From Hymenobacter algoricola (GTDB taxonomy: Bacteria; Bacteroidota; Bacteroidia; Cytophagales; Hymenobacteraceae), in the NCBI RefSeq assembly GCF_039539525.1, contig NZ_BAABDH010000021.1, positions 103,420-167,419 on the forward strand: a stretch of DNA of 64,000 bases. Direction: 5' to 3'. How positions within the stretch are numbered: position 1 is the first letter of the stretch; each line of letters starts with the position of its first letter. Of the stretch, positions 1 through 8,582 are shown one piece after another. A program made the position numbers and the translations under genes. Under the pieces are notes generated by a model. It did no database searches, had not been told where the DNA came from, and worked only from the letters and a program-made list of their open reading frames with translations.

Positions 1-78
1 GGTTTTTACCGCCTCATCACTCCTTTTTTGTTGCGTAATATGTTTACGCTCCTGTTTTCCCCACTTCCCACCATTTCC

Positions 79-2901
79 ATGAAGACACTTCGACTACTGC
101 TGTGCCTGCTGGCGCTGCTGACCGGGCTGCCTGCCGTCCAGGCGCAGGTCGTGACCACCCAGCCCAGCTTTTTCCGTGATACGGACGCGGTAACCCTCAC
201 CTTCGACGCCACCAAAGGCAATGGCGGGCTGCTCAACTTCACCGGCGACGTGTACGTGTACACCGGCGTCATCACCAACCTGAGCACCTCGAACACCGAC
301 TGGAAGTACGTGAAGAACCCCGCGTTCAACCAGGGCGACCCGGCCTCCAAGCTCACCCGCACCGGCCCGAACACCTACACCATTACCCTCACCCCGCGCA
401 CCTTCTACAACGTGCCCGCCGGCCAGACGATTCTCAAGCTGGCCATGCTGTTTAAGAGCGCCGACGGCACTGTGGTCGGCCGCGGCGACAACGGCAACGA
501 CATCCTGATCGACGTATTTCAGGGCGGTCTGGCCGCGCGCATCACCTCCCCGGTAGTAGCCGGGGGCAGCGTGCTGTTTGTGCCCCAGAACACGGCCGTC
601 AGCGTAAGCGGCGAGGCTTCCGCAGCCTCCAACCTGACGCTGGCGCTGAACAAGGTGCCCGTCGCCCAGCAGGCCAACGCCACGACGCTGACCGGCAGCG
701 TAACGGTGACCCAGCCCGGCCGCAACGTGGTCCGCTTCACGGCCACTGCCGGCGCTACCACCGTGTCCGACTCCGTTATTCTGACCGTGCGGCCGACGGT
801 GAACGTGGCGCCGCTGCCCGCCGGGGCCAAGGACGGCATCACCTACCTGCCCGGCGGCACTTCGGTTATCCTGAATCTGACGGCCCCCGCCAAGCAGTTC
901 GTGTACGTGCTCGGCGAGTTCAACAACTGGCAGATCGACAACGCGGCCTTTATGAACCAGACCCCGGACGGTACCCGCTGGTGGATTCAGATCAACAACC
1001 TGGAGCCGGGCCGCGAGTACGGCTACCAGTACCTGGTTGATGGCAGCCTGCGCATTGGCGACCCTTACAGCGACAAAGTTCTGGACCCGAGCAACGACCG
1101 GTTTATTACGGCCGTGACCTACCCCAACCTGAAGCCCTACCCCACGGGCCTGACTACGGGCATCGTTTCGGTGCTGCAAACCAACCAGACGGCCTACCAG
1201 TGGACCACCACCGGCTACCAGCGCCCCAAGCGCACCGACCTGGTGCTCTACGAGCTGCACCTGCGCGACTTTATCCAGCGCCACGATTTCCAGACCCTGC
1301 GCGACACGCTGACTTACCTGCAGAAGCTGGGCATCAACGCCGTTGAGCTGATGCCCGTCAACGAGTTTGAGGGCAACGACTCCTGGGGCTACAACCCCTC
1401 GTACTACTTCGCGCCCGACAAGTACTACGGCCCCAAGGACGACCTGAAGCGCTTCATCGACGAGTGCCACCGCCGCGGCATGGCCGTGGTGCTCGACATG
1501 GTGCTCAACCACAGCTGTGGCCAAAGCCCGATGGTGCAGCTGTACTTCGACGGCGGCAACCCGGCCCCCAACAGCCCCTGGTTTAACCGTACGGCCACGC
1601 ACCCCTTCAACGTGTGCTACGACTTCAACCACGAAAGCGCCTACACTAAGTACTTCTCCAAGAAGGTGATGTCGTACTGGCTGGAGGAATACAAGGTGGA
1701 TGGCTACCGCTTCGACCTGTCGAAGGGCTTCACTCAGAAAGTATCGGCCCTGCCCAACCTGACCTTCGACCAGCAGTCGGGCTTGATGGCCCAGTATGAC
1801 CAGTCGCGCATCGACATCTGGAAAGACTACTACAACCACTTGGTCAGCGTCGACCCCAACGTGTATGCCATCCTGGAGCACTTCGCCGACAACTCGGAGG
1901 AGAAAGTGCTGGCCGACTACGGCATGATGCTGTGGGGCAACATGCACGGCAACTACTCCCAGGCCGCCAAGGGCCTGCTGGCGGGCTCCGACCTGTCTGG
2001 CGGCGCTTATTCCAGCCGGCAGTTTCAGCAGCCCAACCTGGTGACCTACATGGAAAGCCACGACGAGGAGCGCCTGATGGTGACGACTCTGACCGGCGGC
2101 AGCAGCAGCGGCACCTACAACACCCGCGACCTGAACACGGCCCTGGCCCGCCAGGAAATGCTGGCCGCCTTCTTCTTCACCATTCCGGGCCCGAAAATGG
2201 TGTGGCAGTTCGGGGAGCTGGGCTACGACGTGAGCATCAACTCCAACGGCCGCACCGGGGCCAAGCCCATCCGCTGGAACTACTACGGCGACGCCAACCG
2301 CCGGCGCCTGCACGACGTGTACGCCAAGCTGATTGCTCTGAAAGTGAACGAGCCGGCCCTGGAGTCGCGCAACTTCAGCATCCGCACCCGCGGCACTACC
2401 AAGGCCATCAACATCAACGACCCGAGCATGGACCTCACCATTGTGGGTAACTTCAGTGTCAACCCCGACAATATCTTCCCCAACTTCCAGCGGGCCGGCA
2501 AGTGGTACAACTACCTCACCGGCGACAGTATCACCGTCACCGACCCCGCTGCGGCCCTGAACCTGCAGCCCGGCGAATACGCCGTGTACACCTCGCGCAA
2601 GGTGAAAACCGTGACGGCCATGCGGCCCCGCGCCGCTTCGACCCTGAACCTGCAGGTTGCGCCCAACCCAACGGCCAATTCGGCCCTGGTGCGCTACGAG
2701 CTGACGACGGCCTCGCCGGTGACCTTCACCGTGCTGAACCTGCTCGGCGCCACCGTGCGCACCGTGCCCGTCAGTGGCCGCCAGACGGCCGGCTCCCATG
2801 AGCTGCGCCTGCCCACCGCCGACTTTGCCAACGGCGTGTACCTGCTGCGCCTGACCACCGGCGAGCAACAGCAAACCCTGCGCCTGGTGGTGCAGCACTA
2901 G
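79..2901 (+). CDS. Secreted GH13 alpha-amylase/pullulanase-like enzyme with T9SS sorting domain
   Basis: Predicted extracellular alpha-glucan hydrolase, 940 residues. A signal peptide (MKTLRLLLC... to about residue 23) decides the start at 79; in-frame TTG/ATG codons at 28 and 40 would put extra residues before it. Order of parts: N-terminal beta module (about 24-160), a second beta region, a CBM48-like E-set (VYVLGEFNNW, about 275-300), the GH13 barrel (about 395-750), a beta C-domain, and a T9SS type-A sorting domain from about 855 (APNPT, then GVYLLRL). The likely catalytic triad is Asp546 (GYRFDLSKG), Glu600 (AILEHFAD) and Asp662 (ESHDEE). The N-terminal module resembles the protein encoded at 5684-6532, tying it to the Sus-like operon. 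Exact specificity (amylase, neopullulanase, branching-type) cannot be told from sequence alone. Confidence 0.93.
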   Translation: MKTLRLLLCLLALLTGLPAVQAQVVTTQPSFFRDTDAVTLTFDATKGNGGLLNFTGDVYVYTGVITNLSTSNTDWKYVKNPAFNQGDPASKLTRTGPNTYTITLTPRTFYNVPAGQTILKLAMLFKSADGTVVGRGDNGNDILIDVFQGGLAARITSPVVAGGSVLFVPQNTAVSVSGEASAASNLTLALNKVPVAQQANATTLTGSVTVTQPGRNVVRFTATAGATTVSDSVILTVRPTVNVAPLPAGAKDGITYLPGGTSVILNLTAPAKQFVYVLGEFNNWQIDNAAFMNQTPDGTRWWIQINNLEPGREYGYQYLVDGSLRIGDPYSDKVLDPSNDRFITAVTYPNLKPYPTGLTTGIVSVLQTNQTAYQWTTTGYQRPKRTDLVLYELHLRDFIQRHDFQTLRDTLTYLQKLGINAVELMPVNEFEGNDSWGYNPSYYFAPDKYYGPKDDLKRFIDECHRRGMAVVLDMVLNHSCGQSPMVQLYFDGGNPAPNSPWFNRTATHPFNVCYDFNHESAYTKYFSKKVMSYWLEEYKVDGYRFDLSKGFTQKVSALPNLTFDQQSGLMAQYDQSRIDIWKDYYNHLVSVDPNVYAILEHFADNSEEKVLADYGMMLWGNMHGNYSQAAKGLLAGSDLSGGAYSSRQFQQPNLVTYMESHDEERLMVTTLTGGSSSGTYNTRDLNTALARQEMLAAFFFTIPGPKMVWQFGELGYDVSINSNGRTGAKPIRWNYYGDANRRRLHDVYAKLIALKVNEPALESRNFSIRTRGTTKAININDPSMDLTIVGNFSVNPDNIFPNFQRAGKWYNYLTGDSITVTDPAAALNLQPGEYAVYTSRKVKTVTAMRPRAASTLNLQVAPNPTANSALVRYELTTASPVTFTVLNLLGATVRTVPVSGRQTAGSHELRLPTADFANGVYLLRLTTGEQQQTLRLVVQH

Positions 2902-2904
2902 CCG

Positions 2905-2968
2905 CTGCCGACTGCCCATAAAAAAAAGCGTCCTTTCGGGGCGCTTTTTTTATGGGCAGTCGGCAGCC
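2905..2968. terminator. Long bidirectional terminator palindrome
   Basis: Arms of about 25 nt pair across a TCCTTTCGGGG loop. Inside the arms are an A-run on one side and a T-run on the other, so it can end transcription from both strands. It fills almost the whole gap between the convergent GH13 and kinase genes. Confidence 0.85.
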
Positions 2969-3816
2969 TATTTGGTCAGAATCGTGTGGTAGTCCACGAG
3001 GTCGTCGATGGGGGAGCGGATGATTTTGCCGACTTCCATGCCGTGGCTTTTGGCTACCTGGGCCAGCGCGTCGCGGAAGTTGTAGCCCACCGAGCCGATG
3101 CAGTTGAAGGTGTAGTCCTGGTAGTTGGGGTAGTGCAGCACCAGGTTCTGGAAGAACGTCTCGAAGCCGTTGAGCACGATGTCGCGGCAGTAGCTGACGT
3201 TGTTGTGGTCGTAGGCAAACTTGGCGAAGCTGGCCAGAAAGCGGTTGGGCAGGGGCTGGTTGTAGAGCCGGTCCAGGATTTCGTCGCGGTTCAGGCCGTA
3301 GGTTTCGCGGAAAGCTTCCTGCAGGCCGTCGGGCAGCAGGTTGCGCAGGTAGTCGCGCAGCAGCCGCTTGCCGATAAACGAGCCGCTGCCCTCGTCGCCG
3401 AGGAAGTAGCCCAGCGAGTCCACGCTCAGCGTCACGTCCTTACCATTGTACAGGCAGCTGTTGGTGCCGGTGCCCAGAATGGCGGCAAAGCCCTGGTTGA
3501 GGCCCAGCAGGGCGCGGGCGGCCGCCAGCAGGTCGTGGTCGACAAACACCTTAGCGTGAGTAAATACCTGCCGCATGGCTGCCGCCACGATTTCGGCTTT
3601 CCTGGCCGACGAAATACCGGCGCCATAATAATGGACCTCCGTAATCTGGTCCTGCACCAGCGTATCGGGCAGATTCTGCTGCAGGGAAGCCAGAATGGCC
3701 TCCGTGCCCACAAAATCGGGGTTATAGCCTTCCGTATTGAAGTAGATGCGGGTGCCTGCCTCATCGATAAGACACCAGTTGGTTTTGGTCGAGCCGCCGT
3801 CGGCAATGATTACCAT
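2968..3816 (-). CDS. BadF/BadG/BcrA/BcrD-type ATPase, N-acetylglucosamine kinase-like
   Basis: Cytoplasmic sugar kinase of the actin/hsp70 ATPase fold, 282 residues. The N-terminal phosphate loop reads ADGGSTKTNW, the second phosphate motif is ILGTGTNSCLYNG, and GDEGSGSFIGKRLL follows, as in N-acetylglucosamine kinase-like BadF-family proteins of Bacteroidota. Length fits the family (about 280-300). It converges with the GH13 gene and shares its terminator. By position it could phosphorylate a sugar released by the starch locus or an amino sugar from wall recycling. Family assignment is firm; the substrate is inferred. Confidence 0.85.
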   Translation of the reverse strand: MVIIADGGSTKTNWCLIDEAGTRIYFNTEGYNPDFVGTEAILASLQQNLPDTLVQDQITEVHYYGAGISSARKAEIVAAAMRQVFTHAKVFVDHDLLAAARALLGLNQGFAAILGTGTNSCLYNGKDVTLSVDSLGYFLGDEGSGSFIGKRLLRDYLRNLLPDGLQEAFRETYGLNRDEILDRLYNQPLPNRFLASFAKFAYDHNNVSYCRDIVLNGFETFFQNLVLHYPNYQDYTFNCIGSVGYNFRDALAQVAKSHGMEVGKIIRSPIDDLVDYHTILTK

Positions 3817-4177
3817 GCGCTGTAAAAAGGGAGTTGAAAAGAACGGAAAAGGGAGACTCGGGACTGCGGCTCAGGCAAAGAGTGGGACTTCTTCTGTAGC
3901 GGGAAAGAGGGCTGCGGGGCTGCAATCTAGGGCTTCGGCGCCAATTATTTCCCATATTCCGGGCCGAACCGGCGTGCGGGCCGCCACCCGGCCTTCGGCT
4001 GATTGGCAGAACGAAATAAATTACGCAAGAAATTATGCAGCGGGTTAGTGAATAATCACTTATTATGGCTTTAATTTGCGGGGCTGAATACCAGCTTTAC
4101 GCTTATATCCCGGGCCCGGCAGCCCCGAAACCCGGGTTTTCATCAACTCACACTCCCTTTTTCCCAACCCCACTCTA
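3817..4177. other. Intergenic region between divergent genes, promoters expected
   Basis: This 361-bp gap separates the kinase (minus) and the T9SS protein (plus). It is AT-rich from about 4010 to 4080 and holds a weak promoter-like TAATTTG near 4070. I see no gene, repeat or strong hairpin in it. Confidence 0.5.
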
Positions 4178-5266
4178 ATGAAAAAAATCTTTACCCTCGC
4201 AGCCCTCGGCCTGCTCTCTACGGCTGCTTTCAACGCCCAGGCCCAGGTGACCCTCGATGGCCAGGTATTGCCGGCTGAAGGCTACGTAACGCTGGGCACC
4301 TACACCGGCCCGCATGGCTTTGGTGACCACGGCCTGGTGAAGTTGTACGTGCGCAACACGGCCACCAAGTACTACATCGCCCTGACCGGCGCCCTGGAAA
4401 ACAATGGTAACTCGTTTCAGGTGTACCTGAACCAGCCCCGCAAAGTGGGCCGCGCGGCCGGCACCGAGCTACCCCTGAGCACGCTGACGGGTACTTCGTT
4501 TGAAATCAACGACCCCAAGATGGAGTTTGAGGTTGATTACGGCTTTGGCGTGAAAGGCGCTGACGTCGCTTCCGCGAGCAGCATCATCGACTACACCCGC
4601 GTAGCCGGTGGCCTGGCTACCGACCAGCTGACCGGTGACCTGCCTGTAGCCGGCACGGCCGTAACGGCTCCGGCCACTACCACCGGCGGCCTGCAGCTGA
4701 CCCGCATGGCCTTCAAGAACGTGTTTTTCCTGGTGGGCCCGAACCCTGCTACACCAATCCACAACGGGATTCAGGGCTGGGAAATCGAGCTGGATAAGGC
4801 CACGATGGGCATGCAGACCGGCGACGTACTCCAGCTGTTCGCCGTGCAGAACAACAAGTCAGGCGACTTCTACTCTACGGATGCAATTCCGGAGGTAACC
4901 GGCAACACGGCCAACCTCGGTGCCAAGCCAAACTTCGTTACCCTGCCCGGCATTCAGTTCGCAACCAACACCGTTATCACGAGCACCCAGAAAGCCCAGG
5001 ACGCGGCCAAGCTGAACGTGCAGGTTTCGCCTAACCCCATCAGCGGTGCCGCCAAGGTACAATACACCGTAGCCGATAAGGCATCGGACGTGCAGATCTC
5101 GCTGACCAACCTGCTCGGTCAGGAAGTTCGTCAGATCAGCGTGGGCAAGCAGGCCGTTGGCCGCCACGAGGCTAGCCTGGAAGGCATCAACCTGGCCGCC
5201 GGCGTGTATATCATGAAAGTGCAGGCCGGCAACTCGGTAGCTGCCCAGAAAGTAGTGGTGGAGTAA
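4178..5266 (+). CDS. Secreted protein of unknown function with T9SS type-A sorting domain
   Basis: A 362-residue exported protein. It has a clear signal peptide (MKKIFTLAALGLLSTAAF..., cleaved near AQA-QV), a beta-rich middle with no motif I recognise, and a typical C-terminal sorting domain from about residue 280 (VSPNPISG, LTNLLGQEV, GVYIMKVQ, ending QKVVVE). T9SS cargo is released or anchored at the cell surface after removal of this domain. It sits inside the glucan-utilisation locus and could be a surface glycan-binding protein, but that rests on position only. Base composition matches its neighbours. Confidence 0.85.
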   Translation: MKKIFTLAALGLLSTAAFNAQAQVTLDGQVLPAEGYVTLGTYTGPHGFGDHGLVKLYVRNTATKYYIALTGALENNGNSFQVYLNQPRKVGRAAGTELPLSTLTGTSFEINDPKMEFEVDYGFGVKGADVASASSIIDYTRVAGGLATDQLTGDLPVAGTAVTAPATTTGGLQLTRMAFKNVFFLVGPNPATPIHNGIQGWEIELDKATMGMQTGDVLQLFAVQNNKSGDFYSTDAIPEVTGNTANLGAKPNFVTLPGIQFATNTVITSTQKAQDAAKLNVQVSPNPISGAAKVQYTVADKASDVQISLTNLLGQEVRQISVGKQAVGRHEASLEGINLAAGVYIMKVQAGNSVAAQKVVVE

Positions 5267-5284
5267 GTAACCCGCATTTTAGTG

Positions 5285-5317
5285 AAAAAGGGCCTGCATC
5301 TGCAGGCCCTTTTTTTG
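5285..5317 (+). terminator. Intrinsic terminator after the T9SS protein
   Basis: GGGCCTGCA pairs with TGCAGGCCC across a short loop and is followed by TTTTTTT, 18 nt after the stop codon. Confidence 0.9.
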
Positions 5318-5613
5318 TGCGCCGGCAATAGCCCTCAGCCCGCCCCGGTTGTAACGGCGCGCCTCGCAGCGGTAGCCCGAACAACTACTGCGCCGCTACC
5401 TGCCAGCCATGCCTGGGCCAGCGGCCTAATCGCCTGCTGCATACGCCTGCCCGTCCCGGCGCCACTGGTTTTGGGGCCCAATGTGCCACCAGCACGTGCT
5501 GGTTGAGCGCAAGGGCGAGGCTTGCTGCCGCGCCTCTGAAACGCTTGTCACCAGCTCGTTCCGAGTAGGGGAGAGCAACCGGCGACGGTGGCGGGTAAGA
5601 CCGAAAAGGGCCC
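5318..5613. other. Gap without a recognisable gene
   Basis: About 300 bp between two terminators. Open frames here are short and unlike any family I know. No repeat or promoter stands out. Confidence 0.4.
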
Positions 5614-5652
5614 AAAAAAAGGACGCCGGAGGATATCCTCCGGCGTCCTTTT
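5614..5652 (-). terminator. Intrinsic terminator of the Sus-like operon
   Basis: On the minus strand GGACGCCGGAGGA pairs with TCCTCCGGCGTCC and is followed by seven T. It lies 32 nt past the stop of the last operon gene. Confidence 0.9.
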
Positions 5653-5683
5653 CAGCTTGTTGGCGGAGCAGGTCCGCGGCCAG

Positions 5684-6532
5684 TTAATTGAGCTTAAACG
5701 GGGTCAGAACTACCGGGCCGGTCTGGCCCCGACGGGCCTGGGCGGCGTTTTCCTTGCGGATGTTTACCGTGATGTCGGTGATGGTTTCATCGGCCTTCAT
5801 GCCCAGCGTAGTGAACAGCTGGCGCGGAATCATGCGGAAGGTGTAGACGCCGGGAGTAGTCGTCTTGAGCTTGTAGGTAGCCGCGCTGACATCCACGGCA
5901 TTCACGTTGGTAGCCGTGCGGTAGGTGGTTTCCACCCCGGCCGCGTTCTTGGCTTTGGCTTCCAGGTAGATGAACAGGTTGCCCGTGTAGAGTACCTGCG
6001 GCGTGGCCGAAGCATCCTCAAACTTGAGGGCCTCCACCGTTTCCTTCGACTGGTTGTACTTCACGGTTACTACATCCGCCTCGCTGAAGTTGGACGGGAA
6101 GGTCTCGACGCGCTTGGCGGCGTACTCCAGCGGCTTTACCGGCAGCGAGAAGTCCGAAGTCTGCTTGGTGCCGTCCTGGTTTTTTACCAGGAAGCCGAAG
6201 GCCGTAATGACAGCTACCGGCTTGGCGAAGAAGTCAACCGAGGAGTTGACGGTGTACGACCATTTGTTCGGCCCTACCTGGGTCATTTTGGCCTCGGGCG
6301 TAGAAGCGGCAAAGTTGCCGCCGTTGGTGATGGCGTCGCCGCCACTGCCGGGAATGAAGGCCCAGATATACAGGGGGCCGACGCCGTCAACGGGCGTGCC
6401 CGTCACGTCCACGGTGATAACCACCCGGTCCTTGGCCGTGAAAGTGGCGGGATTGGTCGTTACGACTCCCTGCGCCAGAACCACCTGGGTGTAGGCAAGC
6501 AGGAAGAAAAGAAGAATAAAACAACGCTTCAT
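5684..6532 (-). CDS. Exported SusE/SusF-position protein (DUF4961-like)
   Basis: Last gene of the susC-susD operon, 282 residues with a cleavable signal peptide (MKRCFILLFFLLAYTQVVLA-Q). No lipobox is seen. The mature start, VVTTNPATFTAKDRVVITVD, parallels the mature start of the GH13 enzyme encoded at 79-2901 (VVTTQPSFFRDTDAVTLTFD). A second shared patch is KMTQVGPNKWSYTV against KLTRTGPNTYTITL. I therefore read it as a starch-binding protein in the place of SusE/SusF. From memory, proteins at this position are often labelled DUF4961; I could not confirm this. It starts 24 nt after the preceding lipoprotein gene. Confidence 0.7.
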   Translation of the reverse strand: MKRCFILLFFLLAYTQVVLAQGVVTTNPATFTAKDRVVITVDVTGTPVDGVGPLYIWAFIPGSGGDAITNGGNFAASTPEAKMTQVGPNKWSYTVNSSVDFFAKPVAVITAFGFLVKNQDGTKQTSDFSLPVKPLEYAAKRVETFPSNFSEADVVTVKYNQSKETVEALKFEDASATPQVLYTGNLFIYLEAKAKNAAGVETTYRTATNVNAVDVSAATYKLKTTTPGVYTFRMIPRQLFTTLGMKADETITDITVNIRKENAAQARRGQTGPVVLTPFKLN

Positions 6533-6556
6533 GGAGATGCTAGTGAAGGGTGGGAG

Positions 6557-7063
6557 TTATTTGCGGACGAAGTTCAGCTCGTACGTCACCAGCGTCTTGT
6601 TGCCGGTACGGCGCAGCAGCTTTAAGCCAAGCTTGTTGTCCGAGGGCCGGTACGACTGCCCGTACTGCAGCGTGTCCTTGCGGCCATTAGCCTGCGAGAT
6701 GATAATCTTGCGCGGACCCTTGGAGTCGTCGAACTTCCAGGTGCCGCTGCCCAGAAACACCGGCGCATTGCCCGGGTTCGTCACCACGAAGTTGGTGGGC
6801 TCGGTGCCGTTGGCCTGAAACGAGAAGACCACCTGGTTGTAGGGGTAGTCGGCCGTCAGGTCCATGCGCTGCACCTCGGCGGGGTAGTTATTATTCACCG
6901 CATCATTGTCTACCTGCACTACCTGGGTCAGGGTGAAGTCGCCGATGGTGCTTTCGGCCGTGGCAAACGGTTCGCCGATTTCCGCAAAGTCTTCTTTGGG
7001 CTGGCAGGAGGCGGCGCCCAGCAGGGCAACTACTCCTAAAAGTGGGAAAAGCTTCTGATTCAT
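6557..7063 (-). CDS. Small lipoprotein of the Sus-like operon (DUF5004-like)
   Basis: A 168-residue lipoprotein with signal peptide and lipobox (LLGAASC, Cys about 20). The mature part is beta-rich and reminiscent of DUF5004/lipocalin-like lipoproteins that accompany SusCD pairs: FLGSGTWKFDDSKGPRKI, then a KLGLKLLRR strand. It probably sits in the outer membrane facing out and contributes to glycan binding. It lies third in the susC-susD operon, 91 nt after susD. The family name is a recollection from similar loci, not a search result. Confidence 0.7.
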   Translation of the reverse strand: MNQKLFPLLGVVALLGAASCQPKEDFAEIGEPFATAESTIGDFTLTQVVQVDNDAVNNNYPAEVQRMDLTADYPYNQVVFSFQANGTEPTNFVVTNPGNAPVFLGSGTWKFDDSKGPRKIIISQANGRKDTLQYGQSYRPSDNKLGLKLLRRTGNKTLVTYELNFVRK

Positions 7064-7154
7064 CTGAGTATCTGGTGGGGTGTGCTAGGCACAATGAAAA
7101 AAACAGCCAACTGGTTCGCCGCAAACCTGGGCTTGCGGCGAATCCCGTTAAGCT

Positions 7155-8549
7155 TTAGTTCTGCACGATGTCCGGGTTGGCCTGAACTTCCGTGTCCGGA
7201 ATTTTCAGCAGCATCCGGGAGTCGTCATACGCCACGCCGCGAATGGTTTGCTTGAGGCGGCGCAGTTCGTGGAACCGGTCGTTTTCTGTGAACAGCTCCA
7301 CCCGGCGCTCCTCGCGGATAGCCGTCAGCAGGGCGTCCCGGCTGGCAGTAGTCTGGTCCTGGGGTACGCGGGCCAGGCGGCGCAGAATGTTGTAGTCCTC
7401 GCGAACCATTGCCGCGTCAAACGTGGCAGAGCGCTGCACGGCCGATTCGGCGCGGGTCAGGTACATTTCGGCCAGGCGCACCACCGGTACGTTGATGGGG
7501 TTGCCCCCCTGGTACTTGAGCGAGAAAGGCAGCTTGCCGGCGGTCCGGCTCACCAGCAGCGAATCCCGGCGGCCGCCCTTGTTGCGCAGCAGGTCACTCA
7601 GAGGAGCGCTCAGCGGCAGGTTCACGGCGTCCTCGTTGGTGTTGAAGAAGTTGCCCCGCACCGTACCGCTCACGTCGTTCGACGAGACGCTGACGGCCTG
7701 GAAGATAACCGGCGTGCCGTTTGGCCCGATGTCACCGGCCTGCCGGAAAGGAAGCGTTACGGCCAGGCGGTTGGCTGCCGTGCCCAGGCTGAAGCCGCCG
7801 TTTTTGATAACGTCGTCGGAATAGGTGTACGCTTTAGCGTAGTCTTCCTTGCTGAAAAACACGCGGGCCAGGTAGGCTTTGGCCGCCCACTTGGTGGCGC
7901 GGTTGCCGTTGGAGGCGGGCAAAACGGCTTCGGCCGCCTGCAGGTCGGCAATAACCTGATCGTATACGGCGCCCACGGAGCTGCGCGGCACCCGCTCGGC
8001 GGCCTCCTGGGTGGTTACGGAGATAATACGCAGCGGAATACCCGGCTCACCACCCGCATTGCTGGTGTAGGGCTTGGCAAACAGGCGCACCAGCTCGAAG
8101 TGCGAGATGGCCCGCAGGAACAAAGCTTCCGCCTTGAGTCGGTCCTTCACGACCTGGTCGGCGGCGAAGGTGTTCTGGTCGATGGCGGTGATAACCGTGT
8201 TGGCCCGCGAAATAGCGGTGTACGCCGACTTCCACAGGTCGCGGCCCTGGGAGTTGAACAGGCTGAAGTCGCGGGTGGAGAACTGAGCCCCGGCGCCGCC
8301 GCCGGCCGCCACGCGGGCCAGGTCGAGGTTGTCGCCGTATTCCTCGCTGGTGCGAATGACTTCGCCGCCCAGGAAGTTGTTGCCCAGGGCCTGGGCGTAG
8401 GAGCCCACCAGCACCGATTCAACGTTGCCGACGTTTTTCAGGAATTCGGCGTCCGGCTGGCTGTTGGTCGATTGCAGCTCCAGGAAGTCTTTGCACCCCG
8501 TCAGCAAGCCGCAGCTCAGACCCAGGGAAAGAAGAAGTATTTTTTTCAT
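7155..8549 (-). CDS. SusD/RagB-family nutrient-binding outer-membrane lipoprotein
   Basis: A 464-residue lipoprotein (lipobox LLTGC, Cys about 19). It has the SusD start KDFLELQSTNSQPDAEFL, TPR-like helices in the middle (DRLKAEALFLRAISHFELVRLF), and the typical C-terminal RLAEMYLTRAESAVQRS and IREERRVELFTENDRFHELRRL. SusD proteins form the lid over the SusC channel and capture oligosaccharides at the cell surface. It starts 33 nt after susC, so the two are co-transcribed. With a GH13 enzyme next door, a maltodextrin-type ligand is likely. Confidence 0.95.
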   Translation of the reverse strand: MKKILLLSLGLSCGLLTGCKDFLELQSTNSQPDAEFLKNVGNVESVLVGSYAQALGNNFLGGEVIRTSEEYGDNLDLARVAAGGGAGAQFSTRDFSLFNSQGRDLWKSAYTAISRANTVITAIDQNTFAADQVVKDRLKAEALFLRAISHFELVRLFAKPYTSNAGGEPGIPLRIISVTTQEAAERVPRSSVGAVYDQVIADLQAAEAVLPASNGNRATKWAAKAYLARVFFSKEDYAKAYTYSDDVIKNGGFSLGTAANRLAVTLPFRQAGDIGPNGTPVIFQAVSVSSNDVSGTVRGNFFNTNEDAVNLPLSAPLSDLLRNKGGRRDSLLVSRTAGKLPFSLKYQGGNPINVPVVRLAEMYLTRAESAVQRSATFDAAMVREDYNILRRLARVPQDQTTASRDALLTAIREERRVELFTENDRFHELRRLKQTIRGVAYDDSRMLLKIPDTEVQANPDIVQN

Positions 8550-8582
8550 GATGAAATCAGTCAGAAACCAGATAAGAAAAAC

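Noticed and set aside
94..2919. A 941-codon open frame antisense to the GH13 gene
   Set aside because: Low-complexity His/Val/Gly/Arg-rich translation typical of an antisense shadow of a GC-rich gene; the sense strand has a signal peptide and full GH13 motifs.
5588..6625. A 345-codon plus-strand frame over the SusE/F-position gene
   Set aside because: Starts inside the terminator and lies antisense to a gene with signal peptide and operon context.
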